From Gracilaria domingensis (taxonomy: Eukaryota > Rhodophyta > Florideophyceae > Gracilariales > Gracilariaceae), in NCBI GenBank assembly GCA_022539475.1, contig VCMS01000130.1:62001-126000 (forward strand): DNA of 64,000 bases, read 5' to 3'. Below the pieces are notes generated by a model. It was not told where the DNA came from and ran no database searches. It saw only the letters and a list, made by a program, of their open reading frames with translations. Shown piece after piece: positions 51,174-61,248 of the stretch. Position 1 is the first letter of the stretch. The number at the start of each line of letters is the position of its first letter. The position numbers and the translations under genes were made by a program.

Positions 51174-52816
51174 ATGTCGGAAAGCAATTCTAACCAACAG
51201 ATTCCTCCGTTTTCCGGACGGCAGACTCCGTCCGCAGCGGGACCTTCCCAGAACGCTGGACCTTCCCCTGGTGCGAGGCCTTCAAATCCTCTGATGGGTC
51301 AGATTCATACCGGTTTCCGTTCGGTTCCCCTGCCTCCAACAATACCGCTTGGTCAAGCCCTGAACGTGGGCGCGTGGAACGCATCCGATCCTATGCCTAC
51401 CGTGCCGGCAATTCCAAGTTGGATTCCGCGTAGCGTACTGATAAACCGTGATCCCTTGCAGGACCCCCGATTATATTCCCGGGCACCTTGGTTCGATACC
51501 GTAGCGGTAAATGAAGCCGCATTGTTGGACTCGTATGCCGAGAATGGTGTACTCCCTGGTCACCTTCCGGTTGCGGTTGCCCATCGTGGGATCAGCTCGT
51601 GCGCGTGGCGATACCTCTTGGTCATCTCCGCGTGAGACATGGCCAGATTAGTGATGACGCGAGAAGTAACATGGCGAGAATCGCATACCAACGCTTGGTC
51701 CGTACCCCTGGTAATACCCTCATTCCGCCCGAGTACGGGTTCGATGTTGCCATCTTCCGAACTCGCGGAGAAGAATCTTACGGTGCCAACTTGGCTGCCC
51801 TTGCGGGGACTATCCAACAGTGTGATGGATTAGCGCGGCCGGTTGTCCGTGAGGAATTGTTGTGCTGGGAGCGACCGTTGCTCCGTGCCGAGTTCCGGTA
51901 TATGCGAAGCAAGCCGCGAGGCGATTACTTGCATGACCGCGTCCGGTATGAGCGCAAGGCTCGTTCCGAATTCGGATTCTTGGTTCCTTACCAGAACGTG
52001 GAAGCTCGAGCCATCGCAGCGCGATTTCTTCATGGACGTTACCCAGCCCTGCCCGATTGGTGGGGTATGTTGGAAGTTCTTCTGAGAAGTCTCCCAGAGT
52101 TGCCTCCGTGCTTGACCTACCTAGGTTCAAAGCTCTTGGCCAACCGACAAAGCGGTTACTGGTCCGTGTTCCTATCCGAATGGATTGCCCGTGTGGCCGT
52201 GTTCCTCCGATGGGAAGCGCATGACCAGTGCCGAATCTTGTATCTTCCGATGGCACTACGGAACAATCTTCGTACGCTCGACCTACGAGTTCCCCTTGGG
52301 GGTGAGTCCAACTTTGAAGAACTCAGATGCCTGGTCGATGTCATTGACAGCGTGAATTGGGACACCGTGCCTTTTAACCAGCGCGGTCGTGGCGAGCCTA
52401 GGGTCTTCGACCGTTCTCCAGGACGTAGGAGTTACCGAGCCGGTGATTTCGTCTATTACGATCCCTACGAGAGCGTGTTATGTTCGCCTGCTCACGCTGC
52501 GGCCATTCGAGACGCACTGCGTATCATTCCTCATTGACACCCGAGGGGGTTTGTCGATGCTGACGAGCTCGCACCGCCGGCCGACCTCGACGATCCAATG
52601 ATGGACCACGACGCAGTGGGCGTTGACCAAGATGGTGGAATGGGCGCTCCGGGTGCGGACTTTGGTTACAACCCAGCTATGGGCAATCCCGTGGTGGCTG
52701 ACCCAGAAGCGGTTACCATCCGCCAGTTCCTGACCTCAATGGGTGTGAACATTCCCGGGAACGTTTCCACGACGGAAGAGTTGCGCGCATTCGCGGCGCA
52801 GTACTTCCAATCATGA
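51174..52816 (+). CDS. G3 antisense accessory gene, two lesions, about 547 codons
   Basis: It lies on the strand opposite to gag-pol, between the 3' LTR and the chromodomain. The ATG at 51174 (M-S-E-S-N-S-N-Q-Q-I-P) is chosen because the TATA box at 51036 would exclude earlier ATGs. Order: Pro/Ser-rich N-terminus, then W-I-P-R-S-V-L-I-N-R-D-P, a frame change at about 51590, a long ordered domain (51599-52537; L-H-D-R-V-R-Y-E-R, G-R-Y-P-A-L-P-D-W-W, C-L-T-Y-L-G-S-K-L, Y-W-S-V-F-L-S-E-W-I-A-R-V-A-V-F), one in-frame TGA at 52535-52537, and an acidic Gly/Asp tail ending A-A-Q-Y-F-Q-S. AATAAA follows at 52890. No signal peptide or membrane helix. I do not recognise the family; G1 carries a distant relative in the same place and orientation. 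Confidence 0.65.
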
Positions 52817-52889
52817 GGAAATTCCTTTGTGGGATGCTCGAGAACGCTTGGCGTTGACCAACTACATGACCTGGATGATAGGTAAACGA

Positions 52890-52895
52890 AATAAA
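52890..52895 (+). terminator. Poly(A) signal of the antisense gene
   Basis: AATAAA 74 bp past the antisense stop codon, before the TTC-rich tract that separates it from the convergent pol frame. Confidence 0.5.
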
Positions 52896-52920
52896 CAAAC
52901 CAACAACTAGTGGTAAACTT

Positions 52921-53135
52921 CTGATAAGTCTTCTTTGCTTCCTCTTCGTAGATCTTCTTCTTCTTCTTCTTCCTTGAATCTTCATAGTGACCGTTATCGG
53001 TAAATCTTCATGACCATAATTGGTAGACCATTCCATGGTAACTATCCTTCAACTTCATTCGCAAGTTCATCTTCTTCTTCTCTTCATAGAGCAACTACTT
53101 CAAGTTCTTCTTCTTCTCATTCTCGAGCAAGGAGA
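52921..53135. repeat. TTC-rich (GAA-rich on element sense strand) tract
   Basis: Two clusters of (CTT)n, around 52946-52975 and 53068-53133, between the convergent ends of pol and the antisense gene. The sense strand of the element is purine-rich here. Confidence 0.75.
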
Positions 53136-53175
53136 GTTCCCTTCGCGTGTTACTCTCGTCATCGCTACAGTAGCG

Positions 53176-53574
53176 TCACCCAGTTTGGGATTTGCCGATG
53201 TTGGGCGGTAGTGGTGTACCGGTGCCTCGGTGATAGCGAACGATGAAAGACCTAGGCAAGTGTCTCACAGGCTCGTGGGTGTCTTCCGATGCCGGAAATC
53301 CATACCATCGCACGCGATAAAGCCACTCTCCATTTGGAGCTTGTTTATGATTCACAAGTTTCTCCACAACGTACTCACGTGGATACACCGCTTGGTCGGT
53401 CGTTGAATTCACCACACTGTCTCTTAACGAAGTTCTCAAGATGATGCGGCTATAAGAGTCCAGCCCTGACGGCGTATTGACTCCTTCAACAACCAGTAGT
53501 GGTTCCACAATTAAGCATCGATGTATCGATTCAACTGTCGAGTTGTTCGGTAGTCTCAAGCGCAGATTAACCAA
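53176..53574 (-). CDS. G3 chromodomain segment
   Basis: The minus-strand frame ends the pol region: a Leu/Val-rich start, then the chromodomain E-Y-V-V-E-K-L-V-N ... W-L-Y-R-V-R-W-Y-G-F-P ... E-P-V-R-H-L-P-R-S-F. One aromatic-cage Trp (family x-x-W-E-P) is replaced by His (T-H-E-P). It is separated from the integrase frame by about 580 bp that hold tandem repeats and have no clear frame, so translation from pol into the chromodomain would need a further step or is broken. Methyl-histone reading is the family role; target preference here is unknown. Confidence 0.75.
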   Translation of the reverse strand: MVNLRLRLPNNSTVESIHRCLIVEPLLVVEGVNTPSGLDSYSRIILRTSLRDSVVNSTTDQAVYPREYVVEKLVNHKQAPNGEWLYRVRWYGFPASEDTHEPVRHLPRSFIVRYHRGTGTPLPPNIGKSQTG

Positions 53575-53639
53575 ACAAGATATTCCCTGAAAGAGGGCGA
53601 CGAGCTGATCGTCACAAGCTAAATTTCATACGAATTGGA

Positions 53640-54150
53640 CAGCGTAGTGCGAAGTTATCGCATCTCGAATACGAGTATTCCTGTCGATATCACGGGAGTT
53701 GACCGTTCTGACGGTGGAGCTCGGCGGTTACGCGCCGTGTTGCCTGCAGGTGCAAAGCAATTCCATTGGTTGGAACACCACACACGTGGCTCTGTGCAAC
53801 TGATTCCTATTGGGGAAACAACTGCCAAGTGGCCATGTACACTTCCAAACATTCCTGTTGTGCAACACCATCTAATCGGTTCGTCCATCTGCCACGTGGA
53901 AGTGTGCAAACCATTTTCATTGGTAGTGCACTCAATCCACATTGGACATGATTTCTGACACGTGGGCGTGTGCAAACGAATCCCATTGGCTGTGCAACAC
54001 ACCAAGTATCCTTGTGCCACGCCGCTCATTGCGGTGGGCGACGGCGGCACCGTAATGCATCAAAAATATGCCAAATTGGCCGATTGCCATTGCGCAATGC
54101 GCCCTTTCTAAACGGGCAAGACCTTTCAACAAGGGTCGGTTGAAAAACCT
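53640..54150 (-). repeat. Degenerate tandem repeats between integrase and chromodomain
   Basis: Units of roughly 55-110 bp share CACGTGG, GTGTGCAA and CCATTGG in that order (around 53783, 53896, 53960). The array interrupts the pol frame. CACGTG is an E-box and CCATTGG (ATTGG/CCAAT) a CCAAT-box type site, but regulatory use is only a suggestion. Confidence 0.55.
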
Positions 54151-54153
54151 TTG

Positions 54154-56514
54154 TTAAGTACTGTAATGGTCGCCCAAGCGGGAGAACACGCCGTGTCGCA
54201 ATTCCTGACGCTGAAGCGTAGTAAACGAGTGGGCACGTGCTCTGCGCGTGTGCTGAGTCTCCCACGAGGGTGTGCTCCGTAGCATTATGCATGACCTGAA
54301 CAAGGTAGACTTCGGTGAAGTCATCGCGGCAAGCGACAAGTAAGGGTCTGCGGACACAGTCTTCGTAGTCAACGAACGATTCCTAACGGAAGTAACCAAT
54401 TGTCTCTGAGAATTTCCACGCTGTGACAACTCATCGCCGCAAGGTGCGAAGCTCGGTATCGAGGATGAAACAACCTCACGCGTCTCTTCCCTCTTCTCAG
54501 TCTGAGATACCGATGCTGCAACAATCTCGGGTGGTGGGGTTACACGGGCGTGTGGGTCCACAGGATTCTCTATTAGAGTAGATGAAGAATTAGCGGACTC
54601 CTGCGGCAAATCAGTCAAGCCGCGATCCGGATGCGGAACTGTAGCGGGCCGTGACGGCAAAGTGGCTTCAGTTTCACTTGAATTACCCTGTGGAGGTACA
54701 GCGATAGTTTCCACAGTAGGATTAGGAGCAACAGTGACCCGATCGCGTGAGAGCCGTTCATGAAGGCCATTGATATCCAATACGACAGTGTCCGTTCCCA
54801 TGGAAATTACCTTATAAGGTCCCTCAGCAATAGGAGAGAGTTTGTGCTTTGGTTCCTTTTCAGGATTGTAATATTCCTTACGGACAAAAACAAGGTCGCC
54901 AGGATTAAGAACTGAGGGTAACGGCGTACGAATTCGTTTGTCGAAGTTAGCTTTGTAGGCAGCTTGTGCTTTAGACATAGCTTTCCGAGCGACCGGAACC
55001 ATCTTTCCTAACCAAGCCTTCCAGGTATCCCGATATAACCGGTGTGAAGGGAAGGTTCCCAACTTGGGTTGAGACTCGATAGCGACCGGAGGCGGTATCC
55101 TCGATAGTACGGGCTCAAATGGGGATAAACCGGTAACACGATGGACCTGTGTGTTGTAAGCATACGTAATAGCGTCTGTGAATAAGTCTCAATTCTTAGG
55201 GTGATACGATACATAGGATCTTAATGCGTTAAGCATCGTACGGTTGAACCGTTCAACTTGACCGTTCCCTTGGGGATGATAAGTAGTGGTAAGCAGATTC
55301 CTGACATCAAGGATACGACAGACGTCTTGGAAGAATTTCGAAGCGAATTGTTCCTCATTGTCGGATAGAACCTGAACAGGTGGGTTGTAAGCAAAAACCC
55401 AATGCTGGACGAACGCTTGCGCTATCGTCGTTGCAGTGATTGTCCTTAAAGGAACTGTACGAACCAATTTGGAAAACCTGTCGGTAATAACCGAAAGAAA
55501 ACGATGACCACGAGCGGTACGGAGTAGTGGTCCAAGAATATCAATCGCCACGAACTCCAGTGGAGCCCTTGCGGGAAAAAGCGTGAGCTTTTTCGAGTAT
55601 TTCCGGAGACGCACATTGTTCTTTGAGCATTCCGTACAACCACGGCGAACTGCGTAGCAGTCTACCGCCATTGCGGGCCAATAGAAATCTCTGCGTAGAG
55701 TCAAATACAACTTCCTTCCACCGGGATGAGCACCCTGTTTCACATAATGTGACAGATGTAAAACTCTCTGCTGTAGAGTATGAGGTACCACAATCTGTGG
55801 ATGTTCCTTGTTAACGAAACGAACCAAATAACCTTGGTCATTCATAGCGAACGGGATCTGAAAACCTCCATTGAGGCGAGAGCGTATCTGCGTACAGAAT
55901 GGATCGGAGAACTGCTCTCTTATCATCTCCTCAGGAGTAATAGGCACAAAGGAACCCGACGGGGGTTCCGTGGATTCGGTAACGAATAAATCATCACACA
56001 CGTCATCATCTATCGTCTCGATCAAACCATCCTTGGTCATAACCATAAAACACGGTATCTCCAAGTCTTCCGTGGCGGATGTATAAGCGTTAGTCCCTAG
56101 ACGAGAAAGGGCATCTGCTTGGCAGTTCAGAGAACCTTTCTTATAATGAACTTCGAAATCGAATTCTGCTAAACGGAGACGCCAGCGCATTAACCTGCCA
56201 GAGGGTTCCGATATTCCGAAGAGCCAACGGAGGTCCGAATGGTCGGTATGCACCACGAAGTGAGTACCCATTAAGTAGGGTCGCAGTATGTTCAATGTCC
56301 AGACGACGGCTAAACATTCTTTCTCAGATACTGAGTAGTTCTTCTCATTAACATTCAGTATCCTTGAGCAATAGCCAATCGGTCTACCGGTTCCGTCTTC
56401 CAAGGTTTGGAACAAAGCGCAACCAGCTTGGTAGACACTAGCGTCTGTGTCAACTGAATATGGTAAACCAGGAGTTGGTAAAGCCAAAACTGGTGGTGAC
56501 GTTACAGCGTCCAC
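54154..56514 (-). pseudogene. pol: G3 Pol: RNase H and integrase
   Basis: One frame, broken only by a TGA at 55189-55191 (Trp expected). RNase H with D-T-D-A-S, S-E-K-E-C-L-A and T-D-H-S-D-L. Integrase zinc part with H-L-S-H and C-T-E-C, core Asp in I-D-I-L-G-P, Asp in L-S-D-N-E-E-Q-F and Glu in N-G-Q-V-E-R-F-N, then A-Y-N-T-Q and the GPY-type end (G-P-Y-K-V-I). In L-S-D-N-E-E-Q-F the usual Gly is Glu, unusual next to the catalytic Asp. After the GPY part there is a Ser/Thr/Pro-rich tail that runs into the repeat array. A frame change near 56505 joins it to the RT frame. Confidence 0.88.
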
Positions 56515-58478
56515 AACGGACTGAAATGCGGAGCTTCCGCTTCTCTGAAGGGTTCTAGCTCAACTGGCCTGCCCTTCTTCAAAAGCTCGTTAAGGGGAGC
56601 CGAGATTTCGGCAAAATTCGAAACGAATCTACGATACACGTTACAAAGTCCAAGAAAAGAACGGAGTTTCGTTTGGTTCGTCGGGTGCTTTGCTTCCTTC
56701 AAGGATTTCACACGAACTTCGTCAATCGAAAGCTTTCCGGGACCGATCGTATGTCCAAGATACTGAACCGAATCGGTGAAAAACTCGCACTTCTTTAACT
56801 TCAGAGTTATTCCGGCATCGCGGAGAAGACGCATGATTTCTCGCACATGAGACAAATGATCGTCCATGTTGTTGGAAAAGATGATGATGTCATCGAGGTA
56901 TACCAAACAGGTCTTCCACTTGTATGGAGCCAGTAGAATATCCAATGCTCTTTGGAACGTAGCGGGCGCATTTGTGAGCCCAAAGGGCATTCGTTTAAAA
57001 CGATACAAGCCTTGATGGCACACGAAACCGGTTTTGTCACGGTCTTCCTTGCGGATAGGAACTTGCCAATATCCCCAATTCGCGTCGAGGGCCGTGAAAA
57101 CCTGAGCACTCCCGAGCGAGTCAATGCATTCGTCCATTCGTGGAATCGGGTTAACGTCCTTAACTGTAACCGAATTGAGGCGACGGTAATCAATACAGAA
57201 TCGCCACGATCCGTCCTTCTTAGGAGCTAGTACTACCGGTGATGCACACGGGGATTGAGCCGGTTCGATGACTCCAGCCTTAAGCATCTTCTCAACTTGA
57301 GCTTCTTCCCCTCCCCTAGCCTTAGTGCCAGCCCTATAAGGGTGTTGCGCTATCGGCCGAGTGTTCCGAAGGAGATCAATTCTGTGCTCGGTAATCGAGA
57401 TCTTTCTTAGGGAACCATCCCACATCGGGGTAAACTCCCTCAACATATCACGTAGTTTCTCACGATGGGTGTCTGGTACATGCTCCAGATTCAATACTTC
57501 CAATTCCTTAACAGGATCTTTCTGTTCTTGTCCCGGGGGAATAGCCTTTGCCTCAGGCTCTAATGGTGCATTTGGCCTACCGACATCCGAAACGGTTGCA
57601 ATTATCTCCTCTTCCCCCTTCTCAGGGTGTTGTACGCCGAGTACGTCCGCGAGGGTAACCTTTGTAGGTATTACAGCGCTAGGATGCGGCATTACTGAAC
57701 CAATAACCTGGTATTTAGTTAACCATTGAGGTTGAGGCCCCAAATTGGCTATCAAAAGCTTAAGAGGCTTCTGAGGTTCAATATGAACACCTCCATTAGC
57801 CAGAGCAAGACGACGAGAATCATACAATGATTGTATCGGTTGCACGACACGTAAACCATGTTGGTGCGAGCTCACAGTGACCCAGATTTGGGATTCCGCC
57901 GGAATCGAAATTGAACGGGCGCACCGTAAACGAGTAGAACTTCTACCCATGTTTGGATTATCCTGTGCGGCAGGGAGAGGAACTTTACGCTTTAAAGCTT
58001 GCCGAAGCGGCTTCCGAACAATCGGTATGGTTGAACCATCTTCCATTTCCACACATTTGGAACGCGGGCGAATCGCTTCGACGAACCTGTTGCAAAAGTT
58101 GCAGCCCAGAATAACGGGAGCAGCTAGTGATTCGCATACGAGAAATTCCAATTGGACTGTACATTGGCCGAGCCGAACCATCAGGTCAATGAAGCCTTCT
58201 GTCCGTAACGGATTGTTGTTTGCATCGGTAATATCTAGCGATGCACCTTGACGAATCAACGGCCGTAACGAGGCAGGCAACAACGATTTAACGAAAAGGT
58301 TAGGACCAGCTCCTGTATCTAGAACAGATAACTGTCGAACCATGAACTGGTTAGACAAGCTACGTTCAGCGTAAACCTTGTAGTTACGCTTGGCCATGAC
58401 CATAACCCGATCCGGGATACGGCGATTTCTATACCGCACCCACGGTCGACGCCGAACACCAAAGTGTCTCGAGTTCAC
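56502..58478 (-). CDS. pol: G3 Pol: protease and reverse transcriptase
   Basis: Open over 1.98 kb. Protease motif V-L-D-T-G-A-G-P-N-L at about residue 55, flap region and a second hydrophobic-hydrophobic-Gly (V-I-L-G). Reverse transcriptase with K-K-D-G-S-W-R-F-C-I-D-Y-R-R-L-N, F-T-A-L-D-A-N-W-G-Y-W-Q, F-G-L-T-N-A-P-A-T-F-Q, catalytic Y-L-D-D and L-G-H-T. All catalytic residues are present. The frame lies 116 bp after the gag stop in a different frame and has no convincing ATG at its start, so expression needs a frameshift, bypass or spliced RNA. The frame change at its end is a likely lesion. Confidence 0.9.
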   Translation of the reverse strand: MNSRHFGVRRRPWVRYRNRRIPDRVMVMAKRNYKVYAERSLSNQFMVRQLSVLDTGAGPNLFVKSLLPASLRPLIRQGASLDITDANNNPLRTEGFIDLMVRLGQCTVQLEFLVCESLAAPVILGCNFCNRFVEAIRPRSKCVEMEDGSTIPIVRKPLRQALKRKVPLPAAQDNPNMGRSSTRLRCARSISIPAESQIWVTVSSHQHGLRVVQPIQSLYDSRRLALANGGVHIEPQKPLKLLIANLGPQPQWLTKYQVIGSVMPHPSAVIPTKVTLADVLGVQHPEKGEEEIIATVSDVGRPNAPLEPEAKAIPPGQEQKDPVKELEVLNLEHVPDTHREKLRDMLREFTPMWDGSLRKISITEHRIDLLRNTRPIAQHPYRAGTKARGGEEAQVEKMLKAGVIEPAQSPCASPVVLAPKKDGSWRFCIDYRRLNSVTVKDVNPIPRMDECIDSLGSAQVFTALDANWGYWQVPIRKEDRDKTGFVCHQGLYRFKRMPFGLTNAPATFQRALDILLAPYKWKTCLVYLDDIIIFSNNMDDHLSHVREIMRLLRDAGITLKLKKCEFFTDSVQYLGHTIGPGKLSIDEVRVKSLKEAKHPTNQTKLRSFLGLCNVYRRFVSNFAEISAPLNELLKKGRPVELEPFREAEAPHFSPLWTL

Positions 58479-58594
58479 GTCGGATTCAGCCGATTTACTA
58501 GTAAGGATCTTGACTGGGGAGCGAGGCGATCACGCCTCGGGCGCCACACTCCTCGACTCTGTGGGCGCCCCTCCGTTCGGGGAGACTCCCAAAA

Positions 58595-60610
58595 TTAGTT
58601 TTTCGAAGGCGAATCCACCGAAGCGGTTTTGCCTCCGTCTGAGGACTGAACGACCTCAGAGGTTTGAGCTCCTAGAGATACCGGCACCGGGTTGGAGACC
58701 GATACAACGGTGTTTGGCAAGAACAGCGAACGGACCTGTTGGTAGGACAAATTCGGAACGCGCGCACGTTCTTCTTCCCTAAGGGACTCATAAGCTTCGA
58801 TACTCTTCGACATATCTTTCAGATTTAACTGACAGTGAGTCGAAACATGACCACTATGGTAGCAAACATGGCAGATAAGCGTTGACCTATCGAAGGGTGG
58901 ACGGGTATCCGTACGGTTATCCATCCGATGTTGCGGAGTAGTGTTATCGCGCCAACCGGGTCTACTGAAACGTGTGGTGTTGTTGGTATATGGGACCTTC
59001 GGTGGTACAACCTGTGTTCCCGCGTACAGAGCCGGGTCTTCCTCTGAGGAAATTGAAGTTGACGGAAACTCCTTACTCAGCAAGGACTGTCTGCCCTGGC
59101 TTTGAGGCAGATGAACATTATCCACACCTGCATTTTCTTTAGAACGGTGGACTAACGAGAGTGATGGTGAGTTCTCCGCATGGAGTATCCTAGAAGACCG
59201 ATGTTTCGGGTGTTGGCGAGCACGCAAAGCATCTCCCTCTGTCTGAGCGAACTGAACCAGTTCCAGGTAGGTTGCCTTCGTGTCGGATTCCCGATACCGA
59301 GACACAAGTGTCCTGATGGCAGGATCTAAACCATCGCAAAACAAAGCGCATCGCTCATGGTGAGAATACACATTTCCACAACGATGGAAACCCTTATTGA
59401 GGCGAGTCGAATAAAGCGTTTCCGTTTCTCCGGATTTCTGTTTTGTATCGCGTAAAGCCAAGATGTCAGACTGGATCGCAGTACCAGTGGCGTATGACTT
59501 CGGAAGGTATTGAACAGCTTCCGGCCAACAAGATACACCTCCCTCCGAGGCACGGGAAACTCCCATGACGGAGCGAAACTGATCTTCGGCCATTCCTTTA
59601 AGGAAATACGTTAGTGCCACGAAAGCCTGGGCTCCACTCATCATGAGTATGTCGGCTTCCGATACGAAACGGGCGAGAAAGTCCAGTACCAAAATTGGGT
59701 CTTCACCACTGAAAGCGTGATCCTTCAGCGTGAGGTCCATCCTCTTGATATAGTCCTTCACACGACCTGTCCCAAGGGAAGTACGACGAAGTGTTGAATC
59801 GTCTAAGCGATAATATCGATACGATAACAGTTTCCGAAACAGGATGTTAGAGGGCTTCAACTCTTTTAGTCCAATGTGCTTCCTACCCTTCTCGCGGGTC
59901 ATGATGGTGCCGTGCGCAACAAAGGTAACCTTGGACCGTGTCGGTCGCTCGCGGCGGTCACTATATCCATGATTGGACGAGTCAGATGACAAAATAGTAG
60001 AACTGTCCGAGTCGGAGTCAGTACGAACTAAACGGTCTTCATACGTAGTCGGTCGGTCCTTTCGGAACTTCTTTGAAGAATAACGGATTGAAACCCGAGG
60101 GCGGGCATCTTCCCTTGCTTGGGCAGCAATGAACTCTTCATCTGCCCGAAAAGTAGCCTCGAGCGTATCGATGCGACTCTGGGCTCGCTCCATCATACTT
60201 TGGAAAGTCTCGAAACGAGTTTCGATGTTCGATACGAATATGGTCGGGGCATCGAAACCTTCCAACATGTAATTAATATCCTTACGCATGGTGCGTAGTT
60301 CTGCACTAACATCCCTAACTTGGGCTTCCTCGACACGAGCTCGGAGATCTTGAATATCCTGCAGATGATCGGTATTCGATATACGGAGAACCTGCACGTG
60401 GGTCTTCAACTCTTCAACCTCATGTACGAGAGAACCCAATTGGGTAGATATCACAGCCAACCCACCAGACTGGGTAGCCGGGACATCCGGGGTCTGTTTC
60501 ACTTGGGCCGATGTCGGCTTTTCCTGCGTAGGATTCCGCGACACCTGCTTCGACGCGCGGGCGGCGGAGCGGTTCGAACCTTCACGAGATCCCTCTGAAG
60601 GGCCAGCCAT
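58595..60610 (-). CDS. gag: G3 Gag, 671 aa
   Basis: The ATG at 60610 follows the intron-like segment by 70 nt. N-terminal Ser/Arg-rich part, a long coiled coil (about residues 50-165; V-E-E-L-K-T-H-V-Q-V-L and D-L-R-A-R-V-E-E), a Ser/Asp stretch, a capsid-like helical domain (about 280-470), and a canonical zinc knuckle C-H-V-C-Y-H-S-G-H-V-S-T-H-C (CX2CX4HX4C). The frame is fully intact for 2 kb. At 671 residues it is long for a Ty3/gypsy Gag; in G1 the corresponding coding is split in two ORFs around the 443-bp segment, while here that segment lies wholly before the ATG. Confidence 0.88.
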   Translation of the reverse strand: MAGPSEGSREGSNRSAARASKQVSRNPTQEKPTSAQVKQTPDVPATQSGGLAVISTQLGSLVHEVEELKTHVQVLRISNTDHLQDIQDLRARVEEAQVRDVSAELRTMRKDINYMLEGFDAPTIFVSNIETRFETFQSMMERAQSRIDTLEATFRADEEFIAAQAREDARPRVSIRYSSKKFRKDRPTTYEDRLVRTDSDSDSSTILSSDSSNHGYSDRRERPTRSKVTFVAHGTIMTREKGRKHIGLKELKPSNILFRKLLSYRYYRLDDSTLRRTSLGTGRVKDYIKRMDLTLKDHAFSGEDPILVLDFLARFVSEADILMMSGAQAFVALTYFLKGMAEDQFRSVMGVSRASEGGVSCWPEAVQYLPKSYATGTAIQSDILALRDTKQKSGETETLYSTRLNKGFHRCGNVYSHHERCALFCDGLDPAIRTLVSRYRESDTKATYLELVQFAQTEGDALRARQHPKHRSSRILHAENSPSLSLVHRSKENAGVDNVHLPQSQGRQSLLSKEFPSTSISSEEDPALYAGTQVVPPKVPYTNNTTRFSRPGWRDNTTPQHRMDNRTDTRPPFDRSTLICHVCYHSGHVSTHCQLNLKDMSKSIEAYESLREEERARVPNLSYQQVRSLFLPNTVVSVSNPVPVSLGAQTSEVVQSSDGGKTASVDSPSKN

Positions 60611-60681
60611 ATCAACCAGACGTGGTCCGACTGATTACTTCAGTACAGCAACAACCCAAGGCCAGACAATGGCAACAAACC

Positions 60682-61124
60682 CTGTGAGATAAAGTGAGGC
60701 GCAATGGGTGTCCATCGGATGAAATTTTGGGACATCTTTGGGATATCAGTCGGATATCTTCTGCGCATCCGGGATATCCCAACGATATGCCGTGATACCC
60801 CGTTGGATGCGCCTAATTGATGCCCTTTGCATGTCCTTTGGATGTACAAAAACTATTCCAAAGATATTAATATGATGCACGAAGATATGTCCCATGGATG
60901 TCCGGAAATCCACGGTGCATCATTTGGACATCACAAAATCCAATGGACATCTCTTCGTACATCATATGCGTATCAGGCGCTTATCATTTGGGTATACTTC
61001 ATGCATCATCTGAGCATCATTTACGTACATCATATGGATACCTTGAGCAGATCAAATGGACATCTTCAGGTTTCGAAATTCTAATATGGGTTATCTTGGG
61101 GATATCATCCGGACATCAATTCAC
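60682..61124 (-). other. 443-bp intron-like segment in G3
   Basis: On the minus strand CCCAGAGAG/GTGAATTGATG ... CTTTATCTCACAG/GG, 443 bp, exactly the length of the G1 copy. It lies in the 5' leader, 72 nt before the gag ATG. The inside is built of short GGACATC/GATGTCC/CATATGATG-like units. Confidence 0.75.
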
Positions 61125-61232
61125 CTCTCTGGGATAAGCAACAAAGATATCCAAACTGGACAACAAGAAACCAATCAAAAACGATCAACAACAATTAACA
61201 CCAACAGTGGTAAACCCGTTCTGAAGCTTCTA

Positions 61233-61245
61233 AGTCGGGAGACCA
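61233..61245 (-). promoter_or_regulatory. G3 primer-binding site
   Basis: On the minus strand TGGTCTCCCGACT begins 3 nt after the 5' LTR, nearly identical to that of family A. Confidence 0.8.
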
Positions 61246-61248
61246 ATT

